Below, one piece after another: positions 35,868 to 47,377 of a stretch of 64,000 nucleotides of DNA (position 1 is the first letter of the stretch; each line of letters begins with the position of its first letter). This stretch comes from Budorcas taxicolor (Eukaryota > Chordata > Mammalia > Artiodactyla > Bovidae). The notes beneath the pieces are model-generated. The model had not been told where the DNA came from. It did no database searches and saw nothing but the letters and a program-made list of their open reading frames with translations. The DNA lies in NCBI RefSeq assembly GCF_023091745.1, contig NC_068925.1, forward strand, positions 71,365,085 to 71,429,084. Reading direction: 5' to 3'. A program made the position numbers and the translations under genes.

Positions 35868-36087
35868 TTCCAAAATATATAAGCAGCTCATAGAACTCAA
35901 TACCACAAAAACAAACAACCCAATCCAAAAGTGAGGAAAAGACCTAAACAGACATTCCTCCAAAGAAGACATACAGACGTCTAACAAACACACAAAAAGA
36001 TGCTCAACATCGCTCATTATTAGAGAAACGCAAATCAAAACTACAATGAGATATCACCTCACACCAGTCAGAATGGCCATCATCACC
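35868..36087 (+). repeat. Duplicated L1 segment, copy of 34302-34518
   Basis: About 215 nt agree almost base for base with the young L1 at 34302-34518. The shared blocks include acaaacaacccaatccaaaa, acattcctccaaagaagaca and atcgctcattattagagaaa. The surrounding old L1 is far more diverged. On the minus strand this makes a reading frame that repeats its own theme, first a young-type copy and then the old-type copy. Confidence 0.85.
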
Positions 36088-36698
36088 TCACACCTGTCAG
36101 AATGGCTATCCTACCATCAGAAAGACAATAAATAACAAATGTTGACAGGGATGTGAAAAAAAAGGGAACCCTCATACACTTATGTAAATTGGTACAGCCC
36201 CTACGGAAAGTGGTATGGAGGAAAAATTTTAAATAGAACTACCATATAATTGAGCAATTCCATTTTCAGGTATATATCCAAAGGAAACAAATCATTATCT
36301 CAAAGATATATTTACATGTCCATGTTCACTGCAGAACTATTCACAACAGCCAAGATGACACAATTCAACCCAAGCGTCCATCAAGAGATGAATTGATAGT
36401 GTGGTGGAATATTATACAACCATAAAAATGTATTTTATGATATATAGTGAATAATATACAGTGGAATATTATTCAACCATAAAAAATAAATTCTTCAGGG
36501 CACTATGCTAAGTAAATTAAGTCAGAGAAAGACAAATACCATATGATCTCACTTATATGTGGAATCTAAATGGAACCAAACTCAAAAGAAACAGAGAACA
36601 GACTGGTGGTTTCCAGAGGCAAGGGGTGAAGGTGGTCAAAAAATACAAACGTTCATTTATACGATGAATAAATTCAGGGGATAAAACATACAATATGG

Positions 36699-36913
36699 GC
36701 TTCCCAGGTGGGTCAGTGGTTAAAAAAAAAAACCCACCTGCCAGTGTCAGAGACTCCAGTTCAATCCCTGGGTCAAGAAGATTCCCTGGAGAAGGGAATG
36801 GCAACCTACTCCAGTATTCTTGCCTGGGAAGTCCCATGGACATAGGAGCCTGGAGGGCTACAGTCCATGGGGTCACAAAAAGTCAGACACGACTTAGCGA
36901 CTGAACAATAACA
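36699..36913 (+). mobile_element. Bov-tA SINE in old L1
   Basis: Complete Bov-tA flanked by perfect 13-nt duplications acatacaatatgg at 36686-36698 and 36914-36926. Confidence 0.95.
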
Positions 36914-37135
36914 ACATACAATATGGTGACTACAGTTAACATTACTATATTCTATATTTGAAAGCTGCTAAGAGAATAATCTTTAAAGTTCTTACTACTA
37001 GAAAAAAATATATAACTATGTGAAGTGATATATGTTAATTAAACTTCCTGCAGTAATCATTTCACAATATATACATATATCAAATCATTATGATGTCATA
37101 TGTCAATTATACCTCCATAAAACTGGGGAAAACAT

Positions 37136-37524
37136 TTTTCAAAAATAATGTCCATGTGTGGTGAGTGGTATGTTTCTAAACAGAATCCACAGACTAGAAA
37201 CACTGCCCTATCGTTACATTTAAACATGGTTAAATGTATAACCATGTGCCTGAAACAGACATTATTATACATTTTGGTTAAAAGTTAGAATTGTGACTAT
37301 GGTCACCATGGTTTGTATGAATTAAATTGATCACATTATGGAAAAACAATAGAAGGCTAAAAGCAATTACTTGACTATAACTTTTTAGACTTGATGCATA
37401 TTAACCACAAAAACTAATCCAGGCAGAAATAGAGATTGCAGTTTCAGAAATATGTTAAGCTAAATAGGAAAAGTATATTTAAATTGTAACATTCCTTAAG
37501 ACAGAGGTCTAGTAGGTTTACAAC
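37136..37524. other. Intron sequence without assigned repeat
   Basis: I recognise nothing here. Confidence 0.5.
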
Positions 37525-37934
37525 TAGCCAATCTGATCACATGGACCACAGCCTTGTCTAACTCAATGAAACTAAGCCATGCCCTGTGGGGTCACCCAAG
37601 ACAGACGGGTCATGGTGGAGAGGCCTGACAGAATGTGGTCCACTGGAGAAGGGAATGGCAAACCACTTCAGTATTCCTGCCTTGAGAACCCCACGAACAT
37701 TATGAAAAGGTAGGACACTGAAAGATGAACTCCCCAGATCAGTAGGTGCCCAATACGCTACTGGAGATCAATGGATGACAGAGGATGAGATGGTTGGATG
37801 ACATCACAGACTCGATGGACATGGGTTTGGGTGGACTCCGGGAGTTGGTGATGGACAGGGAGGCCTGGCGTGCTGTGGTTCATGGGGTCGCAAAGAGTCG
37901 GACACAACTGAGTGACTGAACTGAACTGAACTAG
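37525..37934 (+). mobile_element. BovB LINE with large internal deletion
   Basis: A 5'-side BovB block (tctgatcacatggaccacag, gaatgtggtccactggagaa, gagaaccccacgaacattat, cccaatacgctactggagat) is joined at about 37771 directly to the terminal 160 bp (gacagaggatgagatggttg to the ctgaa tail). The intervening RT region is absent. Confidence 0.7.
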
Positions 37935-39637
37935 GAGGTTTGGTATCAAGTTGCAGTGGAGAAATAACTCACCACCATAATCACAAATAACAACATTATT
38001 ATTATGAAATAATGAAACAAATGAAACAATATTATTTTTTGGTATTTGCTGATATGTATCCATAATTCTCATTTTGAAGAAAAGATTTTTATTTTTCTGG
38101 TGCCATCAAGTGGTAACATTATGAAGTGTTCTAAGGTTTAAATACTAATAACTTTTAGACAGAAAAGTAACACACTGATATGTTTTATATATGTCAATTT
38201 TGTGTTTTAGCAAAAAATTACACAGAAAGAAAAGGGGGTAACATTAAATCTAATTGTTTGCAACTCAGCCCCATTTTAAAACCCCAAATGAGAATTAAGA
38301 CAAAGAAGAAAAATGAGTAAGTCATTAAGATTGGAATGTTCCACTAGCAGACAAAAAACCCAAAAGACAATGAAACTACTTGAAAAACAAAATTTATATC
38401 AAAATTATATATCAATCAAATCATAAGAGATGCTCCCACCTGAAGTTCCATTAATGTGGCAGTAAAAGAAATTATTTTTAAGGCAAAACCCTTCAAGAAC
38501 AAAAAGAAAGAAAACAACAGCAACCAAATTTTAGAAGCTAAAAAGTAGATGAATGAGTGGTTACTGTGTGATCAACTCAGGGAAGCTGCCTTACTTACAG
38601 AGCAATGTCAATCTCTCCAAAAGTTCAGGAACTGGTGGTTTTGGATATCTGTGGAAGTGAGTGTGAAAGCTAAAACCAAGAAAATTCACCAAAATCCTAG
38701 TTAAGAAGTTGTTAGGACTCCTACACACTCCTTCTTCCACTCCTTATGCCCAATATCCATTTTTACATCACTCACACTAGAAGATGGAAAGTTTATACTC
38801 AAGGAAGAGTAAACAGAAGGCTCCTGACTACAGTACACCAAGCAGAGTGAGGGTCGAAGTACTGCAGTTAAAAAACAAAAATTGTTAGGAATCCAGGAGA
38901 CTGTGATAATCTAAACAGTACTGACAAGTCGAAGACCACAGAACAACAACAACAACGGTGCTTTTCCTGAAAGAAAACCACTGGAAGAACGTCCTGTTAA
39001 CCTCTGACTATTGTGTCCAGGACGTCAGATTATGAATTGCAGTATGCTTCAATCTGCTTCCCTAAGAGAAAGGCAAATGATGAAAAACTGATGCTTAAAC
39101 ATAAATAACAGGCTAAGTTCTACTTACAGACATTTAGCAACATTCAGCTCTCCATGTCCCATTAATTGGCTGAGAATTTATCACAACTAACGAAAACAGA
39201 ATAGTAAGCAAATCCAAGAACCCTTTACGTTCTCAGTTTAAAAGCCCATTTCACCTTGCCTCTTCAGGCCATCAAGAGTAAATGTACTAAAGAATCTCTG
39301 GGAATACTCCTGACAGAATCAGGTGAACATGGCAGGAAAAAAAACAAAATTATTATTCAAACAAGGGACTTAGAAGCTTGATTCTTAAAAATTCTGTGTT
39401 GATTAATTGATCAAAACAGAGACTTAAGTATATTGTCTTCTACCACGTAATTAAAAACGAAATTACCATATTTAGGTAATTTAATCTCCAGTAATTTCTT
39501 CTTTTCAGTCTTGTTTTTACACAAGATTATACATAAGAAATTGCTATATATGTATATGTGTGTGTGTGTGCGTGTATTTTCCCCCAAGTATCAACATAAG
39601 AACATGCCAAAATATAATAACACAGATAAAATTGTAC
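37935..39637. other. Intron upstream and downstream of nothing recognised
   Basis: The intron flank next to the 39638-40000 exon. It has an (AAC)5-type run near 38943-38957 and a GT run at 39558-39571. No repeat family or gene is recognised. Confidence 0.5.
39558..39571. repeat. (TG)n microsatellite
   Basis: A short tgtgtgtgtgtg run 67 nt beyond the exon donor. It is too short to be strongly unstable. Confidence 0.8.
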
Positions 39638-40000
39638 CTTGAACACCTTCCAGGAGTAAATCAACTCCCTTCCTATAAAAATCAGAGGCAGCTTCATAGT
39701 CATCTTCTTCTTCCTTTTTTAAAGCCAGCTTTATTAATTCTCCTGCTTTCTCCAAATAATCTCTCTTGCCAAGCTTGGATTTTAAACTGCCAGGAAAAAG
39801 GCTACGACTTTCCCGTTCTTCTTCTGTTTTGTTCTGTTCACTGTCAGAAAAAACAGCCCCTAGTGCTGAAGAATCCGAAGAAAGATTGGGACCAAAAGTC
39901 CTGATGGGAGAATTTTGATTGGAAGCCATTCCATCATCCAGCTCAGCAAGAGAATCCACATCAACAGTGAGGGATACCAGATCACTGTCACTGGAGAAAC
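39638..40000 (-). CDS. RPS6KC1: RPS6KC1 internal exon, acidic Ser-rich linker and start of MIT domain
   Basis: The exon is 363 nt: two bases finishing a split Gly codon, 120 full codons, and one base of the next Gly codon. The first 75 residues are rich in Ser, Asp and Glu (SSDSDLVSL, SLAELDDGMASNQ, KTEEERESRS) and resemble a flexible phosphorylatable linker. From about residue 79 (RDYLEKAGELIKLALKKEEE, then YEAASDFYRKGVDLLLEGVQ) the sequence forms helices 1 and 2 of a MIT domain, the fold that binds ESCRT-III-type tails. The acceptor is TATTTCTAG before 40000 and the donor is CAAG/GTACAA at 39638. The minus-strand frame stays open into the intron (GTILSVLL...), so intron retention would add only a short tail before a stop. 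Confidence 0.95.
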
Positions 40001-40339
40001 CTAGAAATACGATCACAACAGTGAGCAGATATTAAATTGAGAATCAGCCAAAAGAGTGCAAATCATACTGACTAAACATTTTTTCACACTACCCATGCCA
40101 ACCAGGAAGACTGCAACTCACAGGTGGAAGTCAGTGTCTAGCAGTTTGTCTCAGCTTAGCTCATTCATTCTTGTACTGTCTCCCCACAGTTCTAGAAGAC
40201 AATCTCCTGCCTTAACCATCAAACTAAAACTGAAGACAAGTCTTTATCTAGCCCTGTTGTTACAAGAAGCCTTTACCACAGGATCTTGTATTTACAGAAG
40301 GTTGATGCTTACATACACAGCTTCTGTGCACAACAGAAT

Positions 40340-40505
40340 TATGATAAAAGGAAAAGAATAAGTGCTTTAGAATAGAAAAGAGAAGTGCTTGAATCCCAGC
40401 TCTTAAAACTTACCGTGCGACCAACCACACGTTACTTAATAATAAAACCTATTATGTGGGGCTTTAAATGAGAAAAAGAGCTAATGCATATAACAGGCTA
40501 AGATT
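40340..40505 (+). mobile_element. MIR SINE
   Basis: Degraded MIR: gcttgaatcccagctcttaa, then accgtgcgaccaaccacac and aaatgagaaaaagagctaat. Confidence 0.55.
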
Positions 40506-40854
40506 AAATTATAACTTTTATAGCAATTACATAATAATAATTTTACTATATATAATATAATGTGTCCTCAGAGATGTGCTTTTAAGTAACCATCCATATC
40601 TGGAAAATGTATGCCATTCAGCACTCTTTTAACTGAATTTTTTGAAATTCCTGTTTCAGCTGCTTCCACAAGCTTTTGGCAAAAGCTTTGGTCAGTATTT
40701 GCATCTTAGTTTTCTGACAGAAAATGAATAGTGGATGCTACTGAACAGTTACTCAATGAAAATTACTTCTTCCATTTCATATAACTGACTTCATGAGACA
40801 TGAGCTTGAACTACAATAACCGTTACTAAACCTGCTCTACTTTCACATTCTTAA

Positions 40855-41160
40855 AAATGATTAAGGACCTCAAAGAGCTTTTGTTTATATGGATTACATC
40901 TGTAAATATTTACTAATCTTGGTATTTTAAAAAGACTGAATTTTTAAACACTTAAAAGTCCATTATATGTTAAATAATTTTTATAAAAATGATTAAGAAG
41001 TACCATTGTTACATATTTGCAAATCTTGTTAGAAGATGGCCATATTCTCAGGTCTAATTCTGTACTCAATCTGTTAGATGTCATTCTGGTTAAAAGAGTT
41101 GAAGAAAATGTCACATTGCTAAGTAACTGAAAATGGGGTATTTTAACAGCCTTTTCAAAT
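40855..41160 (+). repeat. Old DNA-transposon-type repeat, family name uncertain
   Basis: acctcaaagagcttttgttt, then tatatggattacatctgtaa and ccattatatgttaaata, resemble a widespread non-autonomous mammalian DNA element. Terminal repeats are not visible. Confidence 0.45.
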
Positions 41161-42265
41161 AACTATAGCTATCATTTTTTTGATACTATAACAAAACTTA
41201 ACAAGTAGTAGCTTCTTAAAGGTTAGTTTACATGTGGAATATAAATTTCTATCAATGTCATTTCTGTTTCTGTTACATTCAAATCCATGGGTCTGTCTCA
41301 CACACTGAGTCTATAACATCACACTCTGGTCATTTTGAAAATATTAGTTCCCTGAGTTACACGGAGCCTCCAAATGGTGATAAATTTCATCGTTACAATA
41401 TCTCCAAGAAAATCACATTTGCTACTTATCACCACCAACCTCGTCCAAAAATTGTTTACGTATTGTGAAACTGTTACGCTCAAAGTGGCTGATACAGGTT
41501 CTTCAAAATTCTATTTTGGTATTGAGAACTAGAATATCATCACTATTTGGCAATAAATACTGTTAACTGTTTTCCTTGAAGTACAAGCTTCCTTTTTGCA
41601 TTAAAAAAAAAAAAATTGCTAAATATTCAAGTCTGAAAATGAGTTGTCTGTCAATCATTCTCTCAAGCAAAAATGGGGTCCCGGGAAAAGAGTAGCTAGT
41701 TTATGGTTCAAATAACTGCAAAGGTGCTCTTTTTTTTTTTTTCCCCCAAGACAACCAGGGCAGTTCAGTATGTAAAGTGTTTTTTCATTTTCATTTCATC
41801 CCACATAATAGCATATAAAAGACATATATCCAAGGGTTGAGATTCAGTAAAATGAACTGTTTTTACTGCTTTATCAAGGATCTCCTAGGTGAAATAAGCA
41901 TTGGTATTACTGTTAGTATGTGCAACAAATACTGTTACAGTCTCATATCACTGTCTTGATTCATGCTCAAGTACAGCAGTTTTACTGACCACTGCTTTTG
42001 GATCATCAGTACAAACGTCAGCACAACAGAAACAGAAAATAACTTCCTAGATGATCATAAAAAAAAGTTTCTTACTTGGAGAGTCCCTGAAAAGATCTCA
42101 GGAATGAAAACCCAGAGATCTGAAAACTATACTTTAAAAGCCACTGACTTGTATCATTAAATAAGATTCACAACAGGGTTAGGCAAAACTTAGGTTTGGG
42201 AACAACTATGTGGTCTGCATCACCACTGAATACATACTGACTGCCACGCTTCTAAGGAAGGAAAA
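41161..42265. other. Intron sequence without assigned repeat
   Basis: AT-rich, with T runs near 41731-41745. No gene or repeat is recognised. Confidence 0.5.
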
Positions 42266-42267
42266 TA

Positions 42268-42330
42268 CTGGGTTGGCCAAAAAGTTCGTTCCGGTTTTTT
42301 CCATAACTCGAACAAACTTTCTGGCCAACG
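42268..42330 (+). mobile_element. Mariner-type MITE
   Basis: 63 bp made almost entirely of terminal inverted repeats (ggttggccaaaaagttcgtt against aacaaactttctggccaac), flanked by TA at 42266-42267 and 42331-42332. Typical of the ruminant mariner MITE that folds into a hairpin. Confidence 0.92.
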
Positions 42331-42413
42331 TAATACATAAAGAAGAAAATGATCTCCCCAGCATCATACACTAAGTCAAAATCAAAGGTGGACCTGAGTG
42401 TACAGTTGCAGAT

Positions 42414-42754
42414 CAAGGGTCCGCAAACTTCTTTTCTGAGGGCCACAGGGTGAATTATTTTAGGCTTTTCAGGCCATACTATCTCAGTCACAACCAATCA
42501 ACACTGCTGCTGTAGCTCGAAAGCAGCCACAAACAACGCCCACATGTCCAAGTATGCCTGTGTTCCAACAGAGCTTCCTGCGTGGAGGCTGAACTCTGAA
42601 TGCCGCATAATGTTCACGTGCCACAAAGTAAGATTCTTTGGAATTTTGTCAACCATTTAAAAATGTAAAAACCATTCTTAGCTTATAGGGCAGGACATAT
42701 AAAAACAGGTGGAAGGCCAGACTTGGCCCATGGGCCACAGTTTGTCAGCCCCTA
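42414..42754 (+). mobile_element. hAT-type non-autonomous DNA element
   Basis: The terminal caagggtccgcaaacttctt and the inverted acagtttgtcagcccct frame a body with attttaggcttttcaggcca and cttggcccatgggccacag. This is the widespread Charlie-type MER element of mammals. The exact subfamily is uncertain. Confidence 0.78.
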
Positions 42755-42770
42755 CTATAGACTCAAATTG

Positions 42771-42918
42771 CTTCAGTTCAGTTCAGTTGCTCAGTCATGT
42801 CCGACTCTTTGCAACCCCATGGACTGCAGCACGCCAGGCCTCCCTGTCCATCACCAACTCCCGGAGTTTACTCAAACTCATGTCCATTGAGTCGGTGACG
42901 CCATCCAACCATCTCATC
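42771..42918 (-). mobile_element. BovB LINE, 3' terminal 150 bp
   Basis: Reverse complement of the BovB end, severely 5'-truncated at accatctcatc. Confidence 0.92.
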
Positions 42919-43909
42919 AAACTGCTTACTTCATACCGAATAAAGTAAGTTGGGATAAAAACATTTATTGGCAGCTAAGCTCTAATTTCAAATCAACTTT
43001 AGACACTGTTTTGGCACTCTTGTCAATATATCCTGTTTCCAGTGTTTGGCACTTTTTTTCCCCACAAATCCTTGGAATGCCCATGAAATACTAATTTTGT
43101 TCCATGAAAGCAAGAGACTTCATTAAAGCTACGATATCAGATGAAATTCATTGGATCTATTGGAAATATCTTCAATTCACCACAGTTCAACTCTATAGAC
43201 AACACTTAAAATCAAAATCTCTTTATAGCCGTCTACAAATTTATGCACTGCTCTGAGAAATATATAAACTTTCCAAGATTTTTTAAAATAATTTTAAATA
43301 TTTTCTATATTCAATACAACTTTACTTCCTTAAATGGTTATCATTGTATAACCTGGTCCTCCGCAATTAATAAACAGACAAAGAAAAAAATGCTGTGGTT
43401 TATACAGCTAATCACGAATGAAAGGAAATGTTGTTACGGATCTCTGTCTGCTCTCTGATGTCTTGTCACCATAACCTCTACATCATCTATCACATCATAC
43501 CGCTTCATGCTTTGCTTGATTTTCCTTTCCAACAAGAACAATAATACCAAAAGGCAAGAGGGTAAAGTTATGTGTACTCAGGTTCTTGGCTTTTGACCAT
43601 GAAAATTTAGTCACACAGTCATATTTCCTCTTACTCTTCCAACCTTATTTTATTAGTAAAGAAACCATGATTACATGAAACTAGATCCGAAAAGTAAGAT
43701 CATAAAACACCTAGGGAAAAGTCAGATAGTAAAATAAAGGTTCTATACAAATGGTTCCCTTTTCAAATTCTACCTAATTCTAATGAGAAATGTTTCAAAA
43801 TAAGCAAACAAAGAAGAACTAGCAGGTTAGGAAGAGAAAATTTTTTAGCCTAAGCAAGAGAAGCAAAAGGAAACAAAATTACTTCTTCTGGTTTATGGAG
43901 GACAATTTT
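42919..43909. other. Intron sequence without assigned repeat
   Basis: I recognise no gene or repeat. Confidence 0.5.
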
Positions 43910-43924
43910 AAAATATATGTCAGA

Positions 43925-44226
43925 GGGAGAGGGAGAGGGTGGGATGATTTGGGAGAATGGCATTGTAACATGTATCATGTATCATGTAAGAATCGAATCA
44001 CCAGTCTATGTCTGACGCAGGATATAGCATGCTTGGGGCTGGTGCACGGTGATGACCCAGAGAGATGTTATGGGGAGGGAGGTGGGAGGGGGGTTCATGT
44101 TTGGGAACGCATGTACACCCGTGGTAGATTCATGTCAATGTATGGCAAACCCAATACAGTATTGTAAAGTAAAATAAAGAAAAAATTAAAATTAAAAAAT
44201 AAATACATAAATAAATAAAATAAAAT
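43925..44226 (+). mobile_element. Young L1_BT 3' end, 5'-truncated
   Basis: A 300-bp L1 3' UTR (gggatgatttgggagaatgg, atgttatggggagggaggtg, gtagattcatgtcaatgtat) ends in an AAAT-rich tail and is flanked by a perfect 15-nt duplication at 43910-43924 and 44227-44241. Confidence 0.95.
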
Positions 44227-44401
44227 AAAATATATGTCAGATGCAAAAATGCCTGTATCTTTAGTCCAGAAATTTAGTAATATATACCAGAAACAATCAG
44301 AGATGTAGGAAAAAAAGACATACACATAAGAATATTCATCACAAAAACTAGTGCAATTGAAATAACAAATTTCTAACAATAGGAGAATATGGCATATCCC
44401 A

Positions 44402-46267
44402 TGAGGAGCCCTTACAAATAGCTGTGAAAAGAAGAGAGGCGAAAAGCAAAGGAGAAAAGTAAAGATATAAGCATCTGAATGCAGAGTTCCAAAGAATAGC
44501 AACAAGAGATAAGAAAGCCTTCCTCAGCAATCAATGCAAAGAAATAGAGGAAAACAACAGAATGGGAAAGACTAGAGATCTCTTCAAGAAAATTAGAGAT
44601 GCAAAGGGAACATTTCATGCAGAGATGGGCTCGATAAAGGACAGACATGGTACGGACCTAACAGAATCAGACGATATTAAGAAGAGGTGGCAAGAATACA
44701 CAGAAGAACTGTACAAAAAAGATCTTCATGACCAAGATAATCACAATGGTGTGATTACTCACCTAGAGCCAGACATCCTGGAATGTGAAAGTCAAGTGGG
44801 CCTTAGAAAGCATCACTACGAACAAAGCTAGTAGAGGTGATGGAATTCCAGTGAACTATTTCAAATCCTTAAAGATGATGCTGTGAAAGTGCTGCACTCA
44901 ATATGCCAACAAATTTGGAAAACTCAGCAGTGGCCACAGGACTGGAAAAGGTCAGTTTTCATTCCAATCCCAAAGAAAGGCAATGCCAAAGAATGCTCAA
45001 ACTACCGCATAATTGCACTCATCTCACACACTAGCAAAGTAATGCTCAAAATTCTCCAAGCCAGGCTTCAGCAATAAGTGAACCATGAACTTCCAGATGT
45101 TCAAGCTGGCTTTAGAAAAGGCAGAGGAACCAGAGATCAAATTCCCAACATCCGCTGGATCATCAAAAAAGCAACAGAGTTCCAAAAAAACATCTAGTTC
45201 TGCTTTATTGACTACGCCAAAGCCTTTGACTGTGAGGATCACAATAAACTGTGGAAAATTCTGAGAGAGATGGGAATACCAGACCACCTAACCTGCCTCT
45301 TGAGAAACCTACATGCAGGTCAGGAAGCAACAGTCAGAACTGGACATGGAACAACAGACTGGTTCCAAATAGGAAAAGGAGTACATCAAGGCTGTATATT
45401 GTCACCCTGCTTATTTAACTTCTATGCAGAGTACATCATGAGAAACGCTGGACTGGAAGAAGCACAAGCTGGAATCAAGATTGCTGGGAGAAATATCAAT
45501 AACCTCAGATATGCAGATGACACCACCCTTATGGCAGAAAGTGAAGAGGAACTAAAAAGCCTCCTGATGAAAGTGAAAGAGGAGAGTGAACAAGTTGGCT
45601 TAAAGCTCAACATTCAGAAAACAAAGATCATGGGAAATAGATGGGGAAACAGGGGAAACAATGTCAGACTTTATTTTGGGGGGCTCCAAAATCACTGCAG
45701 ATGGTGACTGCAGCCATGAAATTAAAAGATGCTTACTCCTTGGAAGGAAAGTTATTACCAACCTAGATAGCATATTCAAAAGCAGAGACATTACTTTGCC
45801 AACAAAGGTCCGTCTAGTCAAGGCTATGGTTTTTCCAGTGGTCATGGATGGATGTGAGAGTTGGACTGTAAAGAAAGCTGAATGCTGAAGAATTGATGCT
45901 TTTGAACTGTGGTGTTGGAGAAGACTCTTGAGAGTCCCTTGGACTGCAACGAGATCCAACCAGTACATTCTAAAAGAGATCAGTCCTGGGTGTTCATTGA
46001 AAGGACTGATGTTGAAGCTGAAACTCCAATACTTGGCCACCTCATGCGAAGAGTTGACTCATTGGAAAAGACCCTGATGCTGGGAGGGATTGGGGGCAGG
46101 AAGAGAAGGGGACGACAGAGGATCAGATGGCTGGATGGCATCACCAACTCGATGGACATGAGTTTGGGTAAACTCCGGGAGTTGGTGATGGACAGGGAGG
46201 CCTGGCGTGCTGCAATTCATGGAGTCACAAAGAGTCAGACAAGACTAAGCAACTGAACTGAACTGAA
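44402..46267 (+). mobile_element. BovB LINE, 1.87 kb, with most of the reverse transcriptase
   Basis: The longest BovB copy here. It starts in the linker before the RT domain and includes RT palm motifs: YAKAFDCEDHNKLWKILREM, then QGCILSPCLFNFYAEYIMR, and the YADD active site at 45510-45521. Frames at 44562-44831, 44883-45077 and 45270-45707 are separated by stops and frameshifts, so it is inactive. The 3' end is the usual aactgaactgaa. Confidence 0.95.
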
Positions 46268-46300
46268 GATGAAATATTATAGAGTTATTAAAAAATTTTA

Positions 46301-47259
46301 TCAGTTCAGTCGCTCAGTCATGTCCGACCTTTTGTGACCCCAAGGACTGCAGCATGCAGGCCTCCCTGTCCATCAGCAACTCCCTCAGCTTGCTCAAACT
46401 CATGTCCATTGAGTTGGTGATGCCATCCAACCATCTCATACTCTGTCGTCCCCTTCTCCTGCCACCTTCAATCTTTCCCAACATCAGTCTTTTTAAATGA
46501 GTCAGTTCTTCACATCAGGTGGCCAAAGTATTGGAGTTTCAGCTTCAGCATCAGTCCTTCCAATGAATATTCAGGACTGATCTCCTTTAGGATGGACTAG
46601 TTGGATCTCCTTGCAGTCCAAGGGACTCTCAAGAGTCTTCAACACCACACTTCAAAAGCATCAATTGTTCCGATGCTCAGCTTTCTTTACAGTCCAACCC
46701 TCACATCCATACATGACTACTGGAAAAACCACAGCTTTGCCTAGATGGACCTTTATTGGCAAAGTAATGTCTCTGCTTTTTAATATGCTGTCTAGGTTGG
46801 TCATAGCTATTCTTCCAAGGAATAAAGAATCTTTTAATTTCATGGCTGCAGTCACCATCTGCAGTGATTTTGGAGCCCAAAAAATAAAGTCTGTCACTGT
46901 TTCCATTGTCTCCCCATCTATTCGCCTTGTAGTAATGGAACCGGATGCCATGATCTCACTTTTCTGAATGTTGAGTTTTAAGCCAACTTTTTCACTCTCC
47001 TCTTTCATTTTCATCACTTTAGTTCTTCTTTGCTTTCTGCCCTAAGGGTGGTGTCATCTGCATATCTGAGCTTATTGATATTTCTCCCGGCAATCTTGAT
47101 TCCAGCTTGTGCTTCATCCAGCCTGGCATTTTGCATGGACATTTCACAGACTGGTTCCAAATAAGGAAAGGAGTACGTCAAGGTTGTATATTGTCAGCCT
47201 GCTTTTTTAACTTATATGCAGAGTATATCACGCGAAATGCCGGGCTGGATGAAGCACAA
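46301..47259 (-). mobile_element. BovB LINE with 5' inversion
   Basis: 46301-47132 is a minus-strand BovB 3' portion. 47135-47259 is plus-strand BovB RT sequence (cagactggttccaaataagg, gtacgtcaaggttgtatatt) that ends at ggctggatgaagcacaa, the same place where the minus part begins. This is the layout of a twin-priming 5' inversion. Possible duplications are aaaaattttat on the left and aaaaattgttat on the right. Confidence 0.85.
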
Positions 47260-47360
47260 AAATTGTTATAGGAGAATATTTAATGCTAAAGTATTCATGC
47301 TTTATTAATCAAAAACAACAAACTCCAAAGCAGTATATATAGTATAATTCTAGTTTAAAA

Positions 47361-47377
47361 ACACACACACACACACC
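47361..47377 (+). repeat. (AC)n microsatellite
   Basis: Eight AC units directly before the L1 at 47378, part of the insertion target. Confidence 0.85.

Larger units (their letters stand above)
35329..37135 (+). mobile_element. Older L1, ORF2 end and 3' UTR, interrupted
   Basis: Old L1 sequence resumes beyond the young L1. It includes attcacaacagccaagatga near 36339, then agacaaataccatatgatct and acttatatgtggaatctaaa. After the SINE it runs to an L1M-type 3' end near 37100 (tatgtcaattatacctccat). It carries a CHR SINE, a Bov-tA and a segment nearly identical to the neighbouring young L1 (35868-36087). Confidence 0.75.
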
